Shown here in pieces: positions 1-8,222 of a stretch of 23,223 nucleotides of DNA. The first letter of the stretch is position 1, and every line of letters starts with the position of its first letter. The position numbers were made by a program, and so were the translations under genes. Below the pieces are notes generated by a model. It did not search any database. It was not told the origin of the DNA and saw only the letters and a program-made list of their open reading frames with translations. This stretch comes from Ramicandelaber brevisporus (lineage: Eukaryota > Kickxellomycota > Ramicandelaberales > Ramicandelaberaceae), in assembly GCA_025201865.1 (NCBI GenBank), contig MU602927.1, forward strand, positions 1 to 23,223. The letters are read 5' to 3'.

Positions 1-81
1 AAGCAAGCAAGCGATTCATTCGTGGATGTAAAAAAGCAAGGGAGAACGCGTTGATGTCTGATGCGCGTGCACGTCTCTCTT

Positions 82-106
82 TTCTGTTCTGTTCTGTTCT
101 GTTCTG
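82..106. repeat. TTCTG pentanucleotide microsatellite (5 units)
   Basis: Five perfect tandem copies of TTCTG lie upstream of the TATA box of the bZIP gene, inside a C/T-rich promoter region. It is a simple-sequence repeat with no gene content. Confidence 0.9.
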
Positions 107-255
107 CTCCACTCTGCACTGTGCTTTCTGTTCTTTCCTTTCTTTCTCTTCTTGTTCCTGGACAGCAACTACAGCTGCACTAACAACACCCCTCTCTTGT
201 GCCTCTCTTCTTCTTGTTCTCTCGACCACACTCAATCAACCCAACTAAGGAGGGG

Positions 256-262
256 TATAAAG
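256..262 (+). promoter_or_regulatory. TATA box of the bZIP gene
   Basis: TATAAAG stands in a GGGG-TATAAAGAA context, followed by a pyrimidine-rich tract beginning about 20 nt downstream. A start of transcription near 285-295 would place the promoter about 640 nt before the first ATG. The reading rests on consensus match and position only. Confidence 0.5.
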
Positions 263-279
263 AAGCCAAGGTGCCATTC

Positions 280-303
280 CTTTGCTTGCTTGCTTGCTTT
301 GCA
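280..303 (+). promoter_or_regulatory. (TTGC)n/(GCAA)n box near the predicted bZIP transcription start
   Basis: Tandem TTGC units end in TTTGC about 20-45 nt after the TATA box. The same unit with the same end occurs in the mL49/TyrRS promoter (4033-4047) and next to GET1 (10270-10288). It may be a shared regulatory or transcribed-leader element, or simple-sequence drift. Confidence 0.35.
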
Positions 304-930
304 CGGTCTCTTTTTGGATTCTTGCCTCACTCACTCCCATCCCAATCATAGTTACAACCCTTCGCTTCGCTGTTCTTCTATTTCAGGATCATTACTCAAA
401 GCTATCACAAACATTACGCCTTTACGACCCTTTTGGCACCTTTACGGCTCTTTGTACCTCTTTTTTACAAGCGCAACACCTCTACTCTGGCTTCTTTTGC
501 GCAAACTATCCCTTTGCTCATACAAAAGAAAAGGCAACAAAGACAAATATACTTGCGGATCCATCTACGTGTTTCATTCGCCAGTCCATCAAGCCCCTCT
601 TTCTTTCCTTTGCACCACCTCCTGGGTTTCACATCCCTCTTTTTTGTTGTCGTCGACGACCTGGGGAACTTCCATACACACACACTTACACACACACACA
701 CACCACCACATCCAAAAAACAATTGGAGGTATTTATTTTCAGGAACGTCAACCTCAACCTCGTCATCAGTTGCACGCGCTCCGCTCGCCTCTCTTTCTTC
801 TCCCCCCAAACACACCACTTCTCTTCTCTTCTTCTTCACTTCTCTCTTTTCTCCACTTCTTCTCTTCACTTCTTCTTGTTCGTCGATAACCGCGTCCAAG
901 GGTTACACAGACACTCACGCACACACACAG
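285..930 (+). other. Long ATG-free 5' leader of the bZIP gene
   Basis: This stretch is strongly C/T-rich, with CA-dinucleotide runs at about 673-712 and 905-930. It contains no ATG on the plus strand; the last upstream ATG is at 61. Reading frames that stay open through it begin only with TTG and have low-complexity translations, so I read it as untranslated leader. The tract TTTATTTTCAG ending near 741 resembles a 3' splice site, but I see no convincing donor, so an intron in the leader is possible but not supported. Confidence 0.6.
673..712. repeat. CA-rich dinucleotide repeat
   Basis: Alternating CA units interrupted by a few T and C bases lie in the bZIP leader. A second, shorter CA-rich stretch lies immediately before the start codon (905-930). 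Confidence 0.8.
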
Positions 931-2970
931 ATGAGCTCCACTCACCACCAACTGCAACAGCAAGGAACGTTGCCAACTCCAACCTCAGTGCCACGGTTCA
1001 AGGCTCTCGTCCAAGTGACAGCAGCCTCGAGCAACAGCAACAATAACAGCAGCAACAGTGGCAGTGGCAATGGTCATTGTGGGCCAAAGTTGCCGTATCC
1101 AGCAACACCCACACCGTTGGCTCGCCATTCTGCATCAGCTGGCAACGTTCCTGTTGGTGGCGGAAGTAATGGAAACCTGCATTTGCTGGCACAAGCTGCT
1201 GCGACATCGGGGAGCACTCCAACTAATGGACCTCACCGTAGTAGCAATAGCAATAGCAACAACGGCAATAGCAGCCAGCAGCATTCCATTCAGAAGAGCT
1301 GGGCTCATTCTGCATCGTCGTCGTCGTCGGTTGTACAAGTGACGCCGCCTCGTACTCCCGGAGGTTGTTATCCTTCAGCAGCTGTGGTTACACCAGGTGC
1401 TGTTCCTGTTCCTTCGTCGGCGTTGACTGGGGGTGCTGTCTACAGTTGTGTATCCAACAGCAACAACAACAACAACAACAGTAACACTGGGGCGATGGCG
1501 AGTGTAACAGTGACCAGCATCAATAACAGTGGTTCACGTCGCATGTCGGTCACCCCGTCGTCTACTGGTGCTGCTGCTTCACACTATCATCCATATGCTC
1601 GCTCAACAGTGTCGGCAGTGACTAACAACGGCAGTGGTGTTAATTACAGCGGTAACTCTACTCCAACTTCGTCGATCGCCCGAATGTCAATAAACCACAA
1701 TCAGCAGCGTCACCAGCAATATGCACCACCACAACCACCACCGCCGCCGCCACATTACACCAGCAGCAGCAGCAGCAGTAGCAATGTTAGTGAGTCTGTT
1801 GTGCGTCACGAATCGTCACCAAGTCATCATCATCAGTATGCAGGTCAGCAACAGCAATATCCGCAACCTCGTGGTTATTCAACAGCTGCTGTCTCTGGTG
1901 GAGGCGGGTCAAACCTGGCTGTATCGTACATTCCGCGCGTGATTCCACATCCCATGTCGGCATCAAGCGTTCCACTTGCATCGCTTCCGCCACTCAATGG
2001 TCACCCAATGCATCCTCATCCACAACCAGCACAAGCACCGCTTCAGAGCACTGGCGGACACTCCGTGAATGGCCCAGTGGTTACGATGCATGGACACGCA
2101 AACACTGAATCGACTGGCTCAGGTTATTTGCCGACAGCAGGCACCTTGTCACCAGGTTCACCACCTTCCAAAGAGGACTTGCCCCCAATGCCAATGCAGC
2201 TGCCGCCTTATGATCCTGCATTTGTGAACTCTGTTGATGCGGCAATTGTTGCCCAGCGCAATCTGCACTATCGCACTGCAACCACTCCTCCAGCATCTCG
2301 CACCTCGCCACTTGGTTTAGGAAATGCCAACATTGTTGACGACGGTTCTGATTACGGCGACAATGGCAGCGAGATTGGCAGCATCAAGACAGCCTCTGAC
2401 ACGTCCGTGCTGATGCAGCATGTGCAAGTTGGTCGTCCTTCCAAGCGTGCTGGTGGTCCTACGCTGACATCGGAGCAACGTCGCGAGCGTCGCTTGATCC
2501 GTAATCGCGAAGCAGCACGGGTGTGCCGTAAGAAGCGCAAGGACCACACGGAGCGGCTTGAGGATGAGAACAAGACTCTGCGTGATCAGATTCTGAACCT
2601 GCGCAGCACCATTGCTACAATGCAGGCTGAGTGCAAGTGCGAGAGTGCCACTCGTGGACATCAACACCAGCACCAGCATCATCAGCACCAACATCAGAAC
2701 CTGGATGACCAGTATCTTGAACCACAGCAGCCACAGCAGTATAGTGCGGTGCCATCACCACCTCTTGCGCAAATGGGACCAATGGAGCAGCCACTGCCAA
2801 TGCGTCACCAGCATCAGCTGTCGCAACCGACGCCGCAGTATGCATTCACAACTCCTGTCAAACCATTTGCTCCAGCTGGTACTTTAATGACTACTCCGTC
2901 TTCTGCTGCGTTGGCCAATTCAGCCGCTGTTGGATATGCACCAGTGTCGCCAGTATCACCTGACAACTAA
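931..2970 (+). CDS. bZIP transcription factor (CREB/ATF-like basic region), Ser/Asn/Gln/His-rich
   Basis: The product is a 679-residue nuclear DNA-binding protein. The first ATG of the frame is at 931; the open frame extends upstream only through TTG codons in the leader. About 500 residues of low-complexity Ser/Asn/Gln/Pro/His sequence, a likely disordered activation or scaffold region, precede the bZIP at residues 515-570. The basic region has the signature N525-x7-R533 (NREAARVCR), which resembles the CREB/ATF type with Cys before the Arg. It is followed by heptad residues L543, L550, L557 and M564, a short zipper. After it comes a Cys-Lys-Cys and a His/Gln repeat near residues 577-590, then a Gln/Pro-rich tail. 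bZIP proteins bind DNA as dimers; the target and regulated pathway cannot be read from the sequence. Homopolymer length is likely variable. Family assignment is firm, orthology is not. Confidence 0.93.
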   Translation: MSSTHHQLQQQGTLPTPTSVPRFKALVQVTAASSNSNNNSSNSGSGNGHCGPKLPYPATPTPLARHSASAGNVPVGGGSNGNLHLLAQAAATSGSTPTNGPHRSSNSNSNNGNSSQQHSIQKSWAHSASSSSSVVQVTPPRTPGGCYPSAAVVTPGAVPVPSSALTGGAVYSCVSNSNNNNNNSNTGAMASVTVTSINNSGSRRMSVTPSSTGAAASHYHPYARSTVSAVTNNGSGVNYSGNSTPTSSIARMSINHNQQRHQQYAPPQPPPPPPHYTSSSSSSSNVSESVVRHESSPSHHHQYAGQQQQYPQPRGYSTAAVSGGGGSNLAVSYIPRVIPHPMSASSVPLASLPPLNGHPMHPHPQPAQAPLQSTGGHSVNGPVVTMHGHANTESTGSGYLPTAGTLSPGSPPSKEDLPPMPMQLPPYDPAFVNSVDAAIVAQRNLHYRTATTPPASRTSPLGLGNANIVDDGSDYGDNGSEIGSIKTASDTSVLMQHVQVGRPSKRAGGPTLTSEQRRERRLIRNREAARVCRKKRKDHTERLEDENKTLRDQILNLRSTIATMQAECKCESATRGHQHQHQHHQHQHQNLDDQYLEPQQPQQYSAVPSPPLAQMGPMEQPLPMRHQHQLSQPTPQYAFTTPVKPFAPAGTLMTTPSSAALANSAAVGYAPVSPVSPDN

Positions 2971-3459
2971 CTGAACATGCTTCTCCCCATTGACTTCTCC
3001 ACATATATATATTGATTATATTCTCATCTATTGATATCTCTCGTTTTTCTTATGACATTGTCCTTCTCATGTATGTATTATTTTTCTCATTGCTATTATT
3101 ATCACTATTACCATTACTATTATTATACACACCAATTTTATTGATCATCATGTTTATTCATCATTACATACGTTTTATTTTCATTTGCTATTGCCCTACT
3201 TTACTATTATTATCATCATCCATATTACATCTGTTACCTCTCTTGTGGCGCCATTCGTTTCCGATCCATCTGTTTCCTTGCGTTCGCGCCGCTCACACTC
3301 TACTCCATATTGATTGCATCAAACTACTACCTATTGATTAACTAAACAACTACCACTAAAACTCTCTACCTCTATAATATCCTCTCAATCTAACTCGATT
3401 ATATGAACATTTTTTTATTAAAAAGTGTATACTCGTTCTCATTAAAGTAAGAATGCTGT
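2971..3459. other. Convergent intergenic region, 3' ends of bZIP and mL49 genes
   Basis: This is AT- and pyrimidine-rich sequence with ATT/ATC-type trinucleotide runs around 3095-3225. I see no convincing gene. The plus-strand open frame at 3012-3341 translates to Leu/Ile-rich low-complexity sequence and is an artefact of T-rich 3' UTR. The region probably holds the bZIP 3' UTR and the mL49 polyadenylation site. Confidence 0.6.
3414..3419 (-). terminator. AATAAA polyadenylation signal of the mL49 gene
   Basis: The canonical hexamer on the minus strand lies about 40 nt past the mL49 stop codon, a normal distance for a short fungal 3' UTR. Confidence 0.5.
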
Positions 3460-4014
3460 TTAAAAGTCCTTTTCAGCCAGCCATTGCTTGATGTTCTCGC
3501 GATGATTGCCCTTGATGGTAATGATGTTAAACTTGTACTTGACAATGAGCGTAGCCAAATGTGGCTTGGTTGCAACCAACTCTTGCACAAAGAGATCAAC
3601 ATCGCCCTCAATGCGCTTAATGGTGGTCAACACACGACTGCCGCCGTTTCTCAAGTTGGTGTAAACGGGAAGCAAGCCCTGCTTGGTGCGACGAACGACA
3701 TACGGCCGGTCTGGCTTGAAAATGCCTGAATTGCTGCTGACAGTTGCAGTTTCAGTGGTAGTGGCAGTGACAGTAGTGGTAGTAGTAGTTGCTGGTGCGG
3801 ATGATGGGTTGTAGTAAGTGAGAAAGTCCTGGCGAATGCTATCCAATGAGTCGACTTCTGTTGCAGTTGCTGTTGACTCTGTCGAACGGCTGGCAAAAGT
3901 CGAGCTGAAGTGACGAACAGCCGAGATACTGGGAATTGCAGCAGCTGCTGCCGCTGATCTGGTGAATGCTGCAGTACGTGACCGCAGAGCCGATCGAACA
4001 AGTGCAAAGGTCAT
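3460..4014 (-). CDS. IMG2: Mitochondrial large ribosomal subunit protein mL49 (Img2 family)
   Basis: The 184-residue protein belongs to the mitochondrial 54S ribosomal subunit. The start is an ATG at 4014. Residues 1 to about 45 are Arg/Ser/Ala-rich with almost no acidic residues, as expected for a mitochondrial targeting peptide. A Thr-rich linker (about 65-93) follows. The Img2/mL49 domain fills the C-terminus: Y-V-V-R-R-T-K-x-G-L-L-P-V-Y near residue 104, then RNGGSRVLTTIKRIEGD, and a final strand-helix segment ending in IKGNHRENIKQWL. It is divergently transcribed from the mitochondrial TyrRS gene, so both are likely expressed together for mitochondrial translation. The family call is from remembered consensus; the symbol is the yeast name. 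Confidence 0.88.
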   Translation of the reverse strand: MTFALVRSALRSRTAAFTRSAAAAAAIPSISAVRHFSSTFASRSTESTATATEVDSLDSIRQDFLTYYNPSSAPATTTTTTVTATTTETATVSSNSGIFKPDRPYVVRRTKQGLLPVYTNLRNGGSRVLTTIKRIEGDVDLFVQELVATKPHLATLIVKYKFNIITIKGNHRENIKQWLAEKDF

Positions 4015-4190
4015 CGTGCAAACAGGAAAGCTAGCAAAGCAAGCAAGTTGGTTGAGTATATGTTTTTTTTTTTAGGTGTGAGATTCGAGTGAGATCTGAA
4101 GCTGATCTTCCGGCCAAAGTTTTTTCTTCCAGGCAACCTACCAACAACGCGATAAACACAGCCGACAACTGACAGAGAACAGTGATAGAG
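4015..4190. promoter_or_regulatory. Shared divergent promoter, mL49 / mitochondrial TyrRS
   Basis: Only 176 nt separate the two start codons. The region contains a (GCAA)n box (4033-4047), an uninterrupted T run near 4062-4073, a small inverted repeat AGATC-7 nt-GATCT near 4093-4109, and a TTCCGG core near 4110. No TATA box is evident. Both flanking genes serve mitochondrial protein synthesis, so bidirectional co-regulation is a reasonable inference. Confidence 0.55.
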
Positions 4191-5738
4191 ATGCAACGAG
4201 TAACAGCAGTGACAGCAACCATGGCACGCCGTATTATGCCAACTGCAGCAATGTTCAGCAGACGCGTGTTCCATCCAACTCAATATCGGCGGCTATCAAC
4301 CACAACCTCAACATTGAATCGAACTCCGTTGTTCACCGAGTTGCGAGAGCGCGGCTTCATTGCCGATGTCACCAGTCCTAACATTGAGCCTGTTCTCAAC
4401 AGTTCTACCGATCCAGTTACAATTTATTGTGGGCTCGATCCTACAGCACCCAGTTTGCATGTTGGCAACTTGCTGCCATTACTATGTCTATTGCACATGC
4501 ATGCTCGTGGCCACAAAGTGCTAGCGTTAGTTGGTGGAGCAACTGGCGGCGTGGGTGATCCCAGTGGCCGTTCTTCGGAACGAGTAGCACTGGGAGCAGA
4601 TGTTTTGACTCGCAACATTTCTCGCATTGATGCACAAATCCGCCAATTCTTTGAGCGTGGTGAATCCCATCTCGCCAAATACTACCACCGTCAATCGCAG
4701 CCATCTCATTCATTAAATGATGTTGCTGTGCAGCGAACACCAGTTCAAGTTATTAATAACGCAGATTGGACTCGCAATTTGTCGCTCCTGGATTTCTTGT
4801 CTGGACCAGGCAAACACGCGAGAGTGAATGCAATGATTGCGCGCGAGAGTGTCAAGGCTAGATTGAGCAGTGCTCAAGGAATCAGCTTTACAGAGTTTGC
4901 GTATCAGCTACTGCAGGCGTATGATTTCTGGCACTTGTATCACAAGCATGGATGTCGAGTGCAGATTGGAGGAAGTGATCAATGGGGAAACATCACAGCT
5001 GGCACGCAGCTCATTCAAAAATATAGACCAAATGAGAGTAAACAGTCTCCAGTTGTTGATAATGAAAGTGATAATGGTAAAGATGATTCTGATGCGTTTG
5101 GACTGACAATTCCACTGCTGACAACATCAAGTGGCGAAAAGTTTGGAAAGTCAGCAGGAAACGCAGTATGGCTGGATGCATCCATGACAACGCCGTTCGA
5201 GCTGTATCAATTCTTCCTTAAAGTCACTGATATCGACGCTGCACGCTATCTCAAGGTATTTACATTTTTGCCATTGGAGGAAATTGAGATTATTGCAGCA
5301 AATCATGCAAAGAATCCAGAGAAGAGAATTGCACAAACTGCGCTGGCTGCTCATGTTACAGAGTTGTTGCACGGTGAGGAGGGATTGCGATCGGCTCAAG
5401 TTGCCACTGAAGTATTGTTTGAGAATGCAGAGAACAATGGTGGAAGTGTGAAGGCGACTGCTGAGGAGATTGTTCAGTGTTTTAAAGATGATCCACGGCT
5501 GGTTAGTGTTCCGCGTGAACAGGTTGTGGGTAAGCGAGTAGTCGATGCGAGCGTATTGGCAGGTGCATGCAAGTCCAAGTCGGCGGCTGGTCGTCTAGTG
5601 AGTTCCGGTGGGTTGTATGTGCGCAATGCTCGGGTTGCATCTGTGGAGCAGCTTGTTCAAGAAGCAGACTTGATTGACAATGCTGTACTAGTTATGCGTA
5701 CGGGCAAGTCGTCATATCATTTAGTTCACCTTGTTTAA
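4191..5738 (+). CDS. MSY1: Mitochondrial tyrosyl-tRNA synthetase
   Basis: The product (515 residues) charges mitochondrial tRNA-Tyr with tyrosine, as a class I aminoacyl-tRNA synthetase. The first ATG of the frame is at 4191; a second, in the better context ACCATGG, is at 4221, and either leaves an Arg/Thr-rich mitochondrial presequence. Motifs in order: YCGLDPTAPSLHVGNL, with the HIGH-equivalent H90-V-G-N93; a GGSDQWGN tyrosine-binding motif at about 260-267; the KMSKS-equivalent K317-F-G-K-S321; and a C-terminal S4-like RNA-binding domain in the last 75 or so residues. A hydrophilic Asn/Asp/Ser-rich insertion lies just before the catalytic loop (about 280-305). No introns are visible. It lies head-to-head with the mL49 gene. 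The symbol is the yeast name; YARS2 is the animal equivalent. Confidence 0.95.
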   Translation: MQRVTAVTATMARRIMPTAAMFSRRVFHPTQYRRLSTTTSTLNRTPLFTELRERGFIADVTSPNIEPVLNSSTDPVTIYCGLDPTAPSLHVGNLLPLLCLLHMHARGHKVLALVGGATGGVGDPSGRSSERVALGADVLTRNISRIDAQIRQFFERGESHLAKYYHRQSQPSHSLNDVAVQRTPVQVINNADWTRNLSLLDFLSGPGKHARVNAMIARESVKARLSSAQGISFTEFAYQLLQAYDFWHLYHKHGCRVQIGGSDQWGNITAGTQLIQKYRPNESKQSPVVDNESDNGKDDSDAFGLTIPLLTTSSGEKFGKSAGNAVWLDASMTTPFELYQFFLKVTDIDAARYLKVFTFLPLEEIEIIAANHAKNPEKRIAQTALAAHVTELLHGEEGLRSAQVATEVLFENAENNGGSVKATAEEIVQCFKDDPRLVSVPREQVVGKRVVDASVLAGACKSKSAAGRLVSSGGLYVRNARVASVEQLVQEADLIDNAVLVMRTGKSSYHLVHLV

Positions 5739-5879
5739 AATAATAGTTTATTCTTTTTTAAAATTAAAGTGACAGCGGGTGAAATGCTCAAGAATGATAA
5801 ACCAGATGTGTAGCATGATGAACAGTACATTGTTTGGTATTACTCACTCTCAGGATCTCATCGGAAAGATTGGAATATA

Positions 5880-6200
5880 GGATTTGGGGCGCGGTAGGGG
5901 CAAGTGTAAGGAAAGTAATAGTATGCTTCAAAGGAGTGATAACTTAGCAAGGGTTTACAGAGACCAAATGGAGCGACCTCGCTGCGTATTTAAGGTACAA
6001 AGGGGCACCAGCAGGTGGTTCAGTCGTCCGAGAGATAACGTGGTTCCGAGTAACATCACTGGCAACAGAGAGGGGCTGAGCGGCTCATGGGTTAGCTGTC
6101 AGTGTCTTTCATCGGCACTACCACATAATGGCATGCCACCATGTGGCGCGCTGCCAGTGATGCCTCCACAGGCTTGGGTGATCCAACAGGAATGAGATTA
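5880..6200 (+). ncRNA. Candidate structured non-coding RNA (unassigned)
   Basis: Between two convergent genes lies about 320 nt with higher GC than its borders and dense self-complementarity. An 11-nt perfect inverted pair (6054-6064 with 6152-6162) encloses three hairpins: 6077-6087 (4 bp), 6101-6119 (6 bp with one G-U) and 6135-6147 (5 bp). Further hairpins lie at 5972-5983, 6006-6017, 6162-6173 and 6174-6186. The G-U pair works only in the plus-strand RNA. An AATATA element (5874-5879) precedes it and a T4 run (6223-6226) follows, which would suit RNA polymerase III. I could not match it to RNase P, RNase MRP, SRP, telomerase or spliceosomal RNA by key motifs. Alternatively, a 90-codon frame (ATG 5923 to 6195) crosses it; its translation looks unlike a protein family I know. 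Confidence 0.4.
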
Positions 6201-6224
6201 AAATGTGAAATGAAATAGAATGTT

Positions 6225-7898
6225 TTAAGAATAACCGGTAATTTTTATATATGGAAACCGTGTTTTTACAGCAATTGGAATGTCGTAGGTTTTCCCTGTA
6301 AAGGCAAATGTATGTAATTCAGGCATCAATGCAATCATCTCAACTGTAAAATCCAGCGGCCAGTCATAATCATCATTATGGCCAAGAGCAAACCTTTTAA
6401 TAACGCATGGATTGTTTAATAAATACTTTATTGAAATTGTATTTATCATTACCATTAATTCCTCATATGTACTGTCACCATCATCACCATCATCACTATT
6501 ATCATTGCTATCGTCCATATCAATTTCATTTATGCTATTAATTAAACTATCCATTTTTGCAGGTCCAGTAACATAAGTTGAGTAAAATTGGCAGCGATTA
6601 ATATATATCATGTTGAGTTTTGGTAAAGAAAATACAAGTTTGCATATATGTGTAGACAGATAAAGGCCGTCGAACAAAGTTAAAATGAGTTGTGATTGAG
6701 CGAGGATACTACTATCGTCATAATTAGGGCTGTAGTCGAGCTTCATTTCAATGTCACCAAAAATGAATAGCTGTTGCAATTTCGGAAATGGTGGTAATAT
6801 TGTTGCTAAGTTGAATACATTGTTATCATCTAATGTTTTAGGGTGTAGCCAAATTCGCAAAATAGTCAAACCGTGGTTGAATTTTAAAACAGCCACAAAC
6901 CTTTCACCTATCGTGTCAATTGATAACTTTAACTTATCGAGATGTGGCCAAGTTTGCAACAACACCTTTTTCCATGCCGGGGGATATAAACTTATAGTCA
7001 TATTATTGCATTCATGTCCATGAATCACCATTGATTGAAGGCCAGGGAAGTTAATCGGTGTAATGTCGCAGTAATCGTAAGTATCTGAACCTAAGCAACA
7101 TGTTCTTATTACCAACTTACGGGGCCGTGTATAGATGCACGAGCTGTACAGATGAGGAGACTTCCAAAATAATAAGTGGTTTAGAGCGGCATAACAAAAT
7201 TGAGTATCATGTTGTTCCGCTATATCAGGCAAAGAAGTAAGATATCTGCTTAGCACTTGAAGCTCAGATACAGATGGAAGAATACGAGTACTGAACCTAG
7301 TGGTAATTCTGATTTTTATTTCACAGTTACTTATAATCGTTTGTACGAAGTTCGACAACCGAGCCCATGGATCATCAGTATTCCTGGCGTTATACACCAA
7401 GCGTAGATACTCTATAGGGTTCATGTTATAAACTTTTTGTCGATGTAGTATAGCTAGAGTCAGAGTATCTAATAAGGAAAGATCATTATTCTCTTCTATT
7501 TCAATATCAATTTTGTACAAATTAGGAAAATACATCTTGATACTTTTAAACTGATGTACATCCATCTTCAGTATAGTAACACAAGAAAATACCGAAAGAA
7601 TATCGTATACACTGACACCTTTTTCGATAACTGGCTTGATTGCATTACAGAACCCATCCTCAAGATCAATATAACGAACCACTTTGCAGTATTTTGCAAT
7701 TGCCATTGAACGTGCTGGTTGTGGTAAACTAAAGACTCTCGAGTCAAGCCTCCACCACACTCTTTTGGAAAACAAGTCGTGGAATACACGAGACACAGTC
7801 AAGAGCTTGTGAGCTTCGCTAGCATCAAAGAAGAGACTGACGTATTCAACTAGCTCACCTGGTAACTCGAATAGTCTGAACTGTGTTTGGTCGCTCAT
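6225..7898 (-). CDS. F-box protein with degenerate leucine-rich-repeat-like C-terminus (paralogue 1)
   Basis: The product has 557 residues from ATG 7898, which has A at -3. The frame stays open upstream to 8198 with ATGs at 8144 and 8051, but that part overlaps a 45-bp repeat whose other copy has an in-frame stop, so I take it as leader. The F-box is near the N-terminus: FRLFELPGELVEYVSLFF at about residue 7, then VFHDLFSKRVWWRL. The rest resembles irregular LRR segments. An acidic Asp/Asn stretch lies at roughly residues 448-467. F-box proteins bridge substrates to Skp1-Cullin ubiquitin ligases; the substrate is unknown. The next gene upstream is a paralogue with matching F-box and C-terminal patterns. 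Its coding sequence looks AT-richer than its neighbours. Confidence 0.82.
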   Translation of the reverse strand: MSDQTQFRLFELPGELVEYVSLFFDASEAHKLLTVSRVFHDLFSKRVWWRLDSRVFSLPQPARSMAIAKYCKVVRYIDLEDGFCNAIKPVIEKGVSVYDILSVFSCVTILKMDVHQFKSIKMYFPNLYKIDIEIEENNDLSLLDTLTLAILHRQKVYNMNPIEYLRLVYNARNTDDPWARLSNFVQTIISNCEIKIRITTRFSTRILPSVSELQVLSRYLTSLPDIAEQHDTQFCYAALNHLLFWKSPHLYSSCIYTRPRKLVIRTCCLGSDTYDYCDITPINFPGLQSMVIHGHECNNMTISLYPPAWKKVLLQTWPHLDKLKLSIDTIGERFVAVLKFNHGLTILRIWLHPKTLDDNNVFNLATILPPFPKLQQLFIFGDIEMKLDYSPNYDDSSILAQSQLILTLFDGLYLSTHICKLVFSLPKLNMIYINRCQFYSTYVTGPAKMDSLINSINEIDMDDSNDNSDDGDDGDSTYEELMVMINTISIKYLLNNPCVIKRFALGHNDDYDWPLDFTVEMIALMPELHTFAFTGKTYDIPIAVKTRFPYIKITGYS

Positions 7899-8222
7899 TG
7901 TCGTCGTCAGAAAAGTTGTTGCGAAAAGTGTTTTGTGCGTAGTGCGAGAGAAAGGTAGATACAACAACTCAACTCGAAAGAGGGTTGATTCCTTTTGGGC
8001 AATACTCGCGGTGGGCTGTACAGCGACGCAAGTTGGACTGGGACCTTGCATATCAGTGAGTTGTACTACATTTCTCAAATGAATCACATTGAGTGAGCTG
8101 CATTCGACTTCAGCTGTTAACTCAATTCTCGATTGATAATGCATGTGCAATTCAATTGGCACTTTGAATAATCTATAATCCAGCAGAGTAATGTTCAAGT
8201 AGTTAGATTAATTGATATGAGT
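7899..8222. other. Spacer between tandem F-box genes
   Basis: The 324 nt between the paralogue 2 stop and the paralogue 1 start hold the promoter and leader of paralogue 1. The sequence contains one copy of a 45-bp repeat (8066-8110). An open frame in register with the F-box gene runs through it, but the evidence for translation is weak. Confidence 0.5.
8066..8110. repeat. 45-bp direct repeat, copy A
   Basis: Thirty-nine of 45 bases match 10144-10188 in the same orientation, without gaps. This copy sits 168 nt upstream of the paralogue 1 start codon. The similarity fades on both sides. Confidence 0.85.

Noticed and set aside
433-930. N-terminal extension of the bZIP protein from the upstream open frame
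   Set aside because: The extension starts at TTG, has no ATG and translates CT/CA repeats into low-complexity sequence.
6042-6054. tRNA B-box-like sequence (GGTTCCGAGTAAC)
   Set aside because: No cloverleaf and no A box at a suitable distance. I found no convincing tRNA anywhere in the window.
6089-6099. Possible telomerase template on the minus strand (CTAACCC) inside the structured region
   Set aside because: Only seven bases match the TTAGGG complement, with no extra bases giving the repeat overlap a template needs.
5880-6200. RNase P, RNase MRP or SRP RNA identity
   Set aside because: Partial look-alikes exist (GGAAAGT near 5910, CCGAGTAAC near 6047, GGCTCAT near 6082), but the matching partner strands do not pair and no GNRA/AGCAG helix-8 signature is seen, so no family was assigned.
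7899-8198. N-terminal extension of F-box paralogue 1 (ATGs at 8144 or 8051)
   Set aside because: It includes the 45-bp repeat whose other copy has a stop in this frame, the ATG contexts are weaker, and paralogue 2 has no similar sequence.
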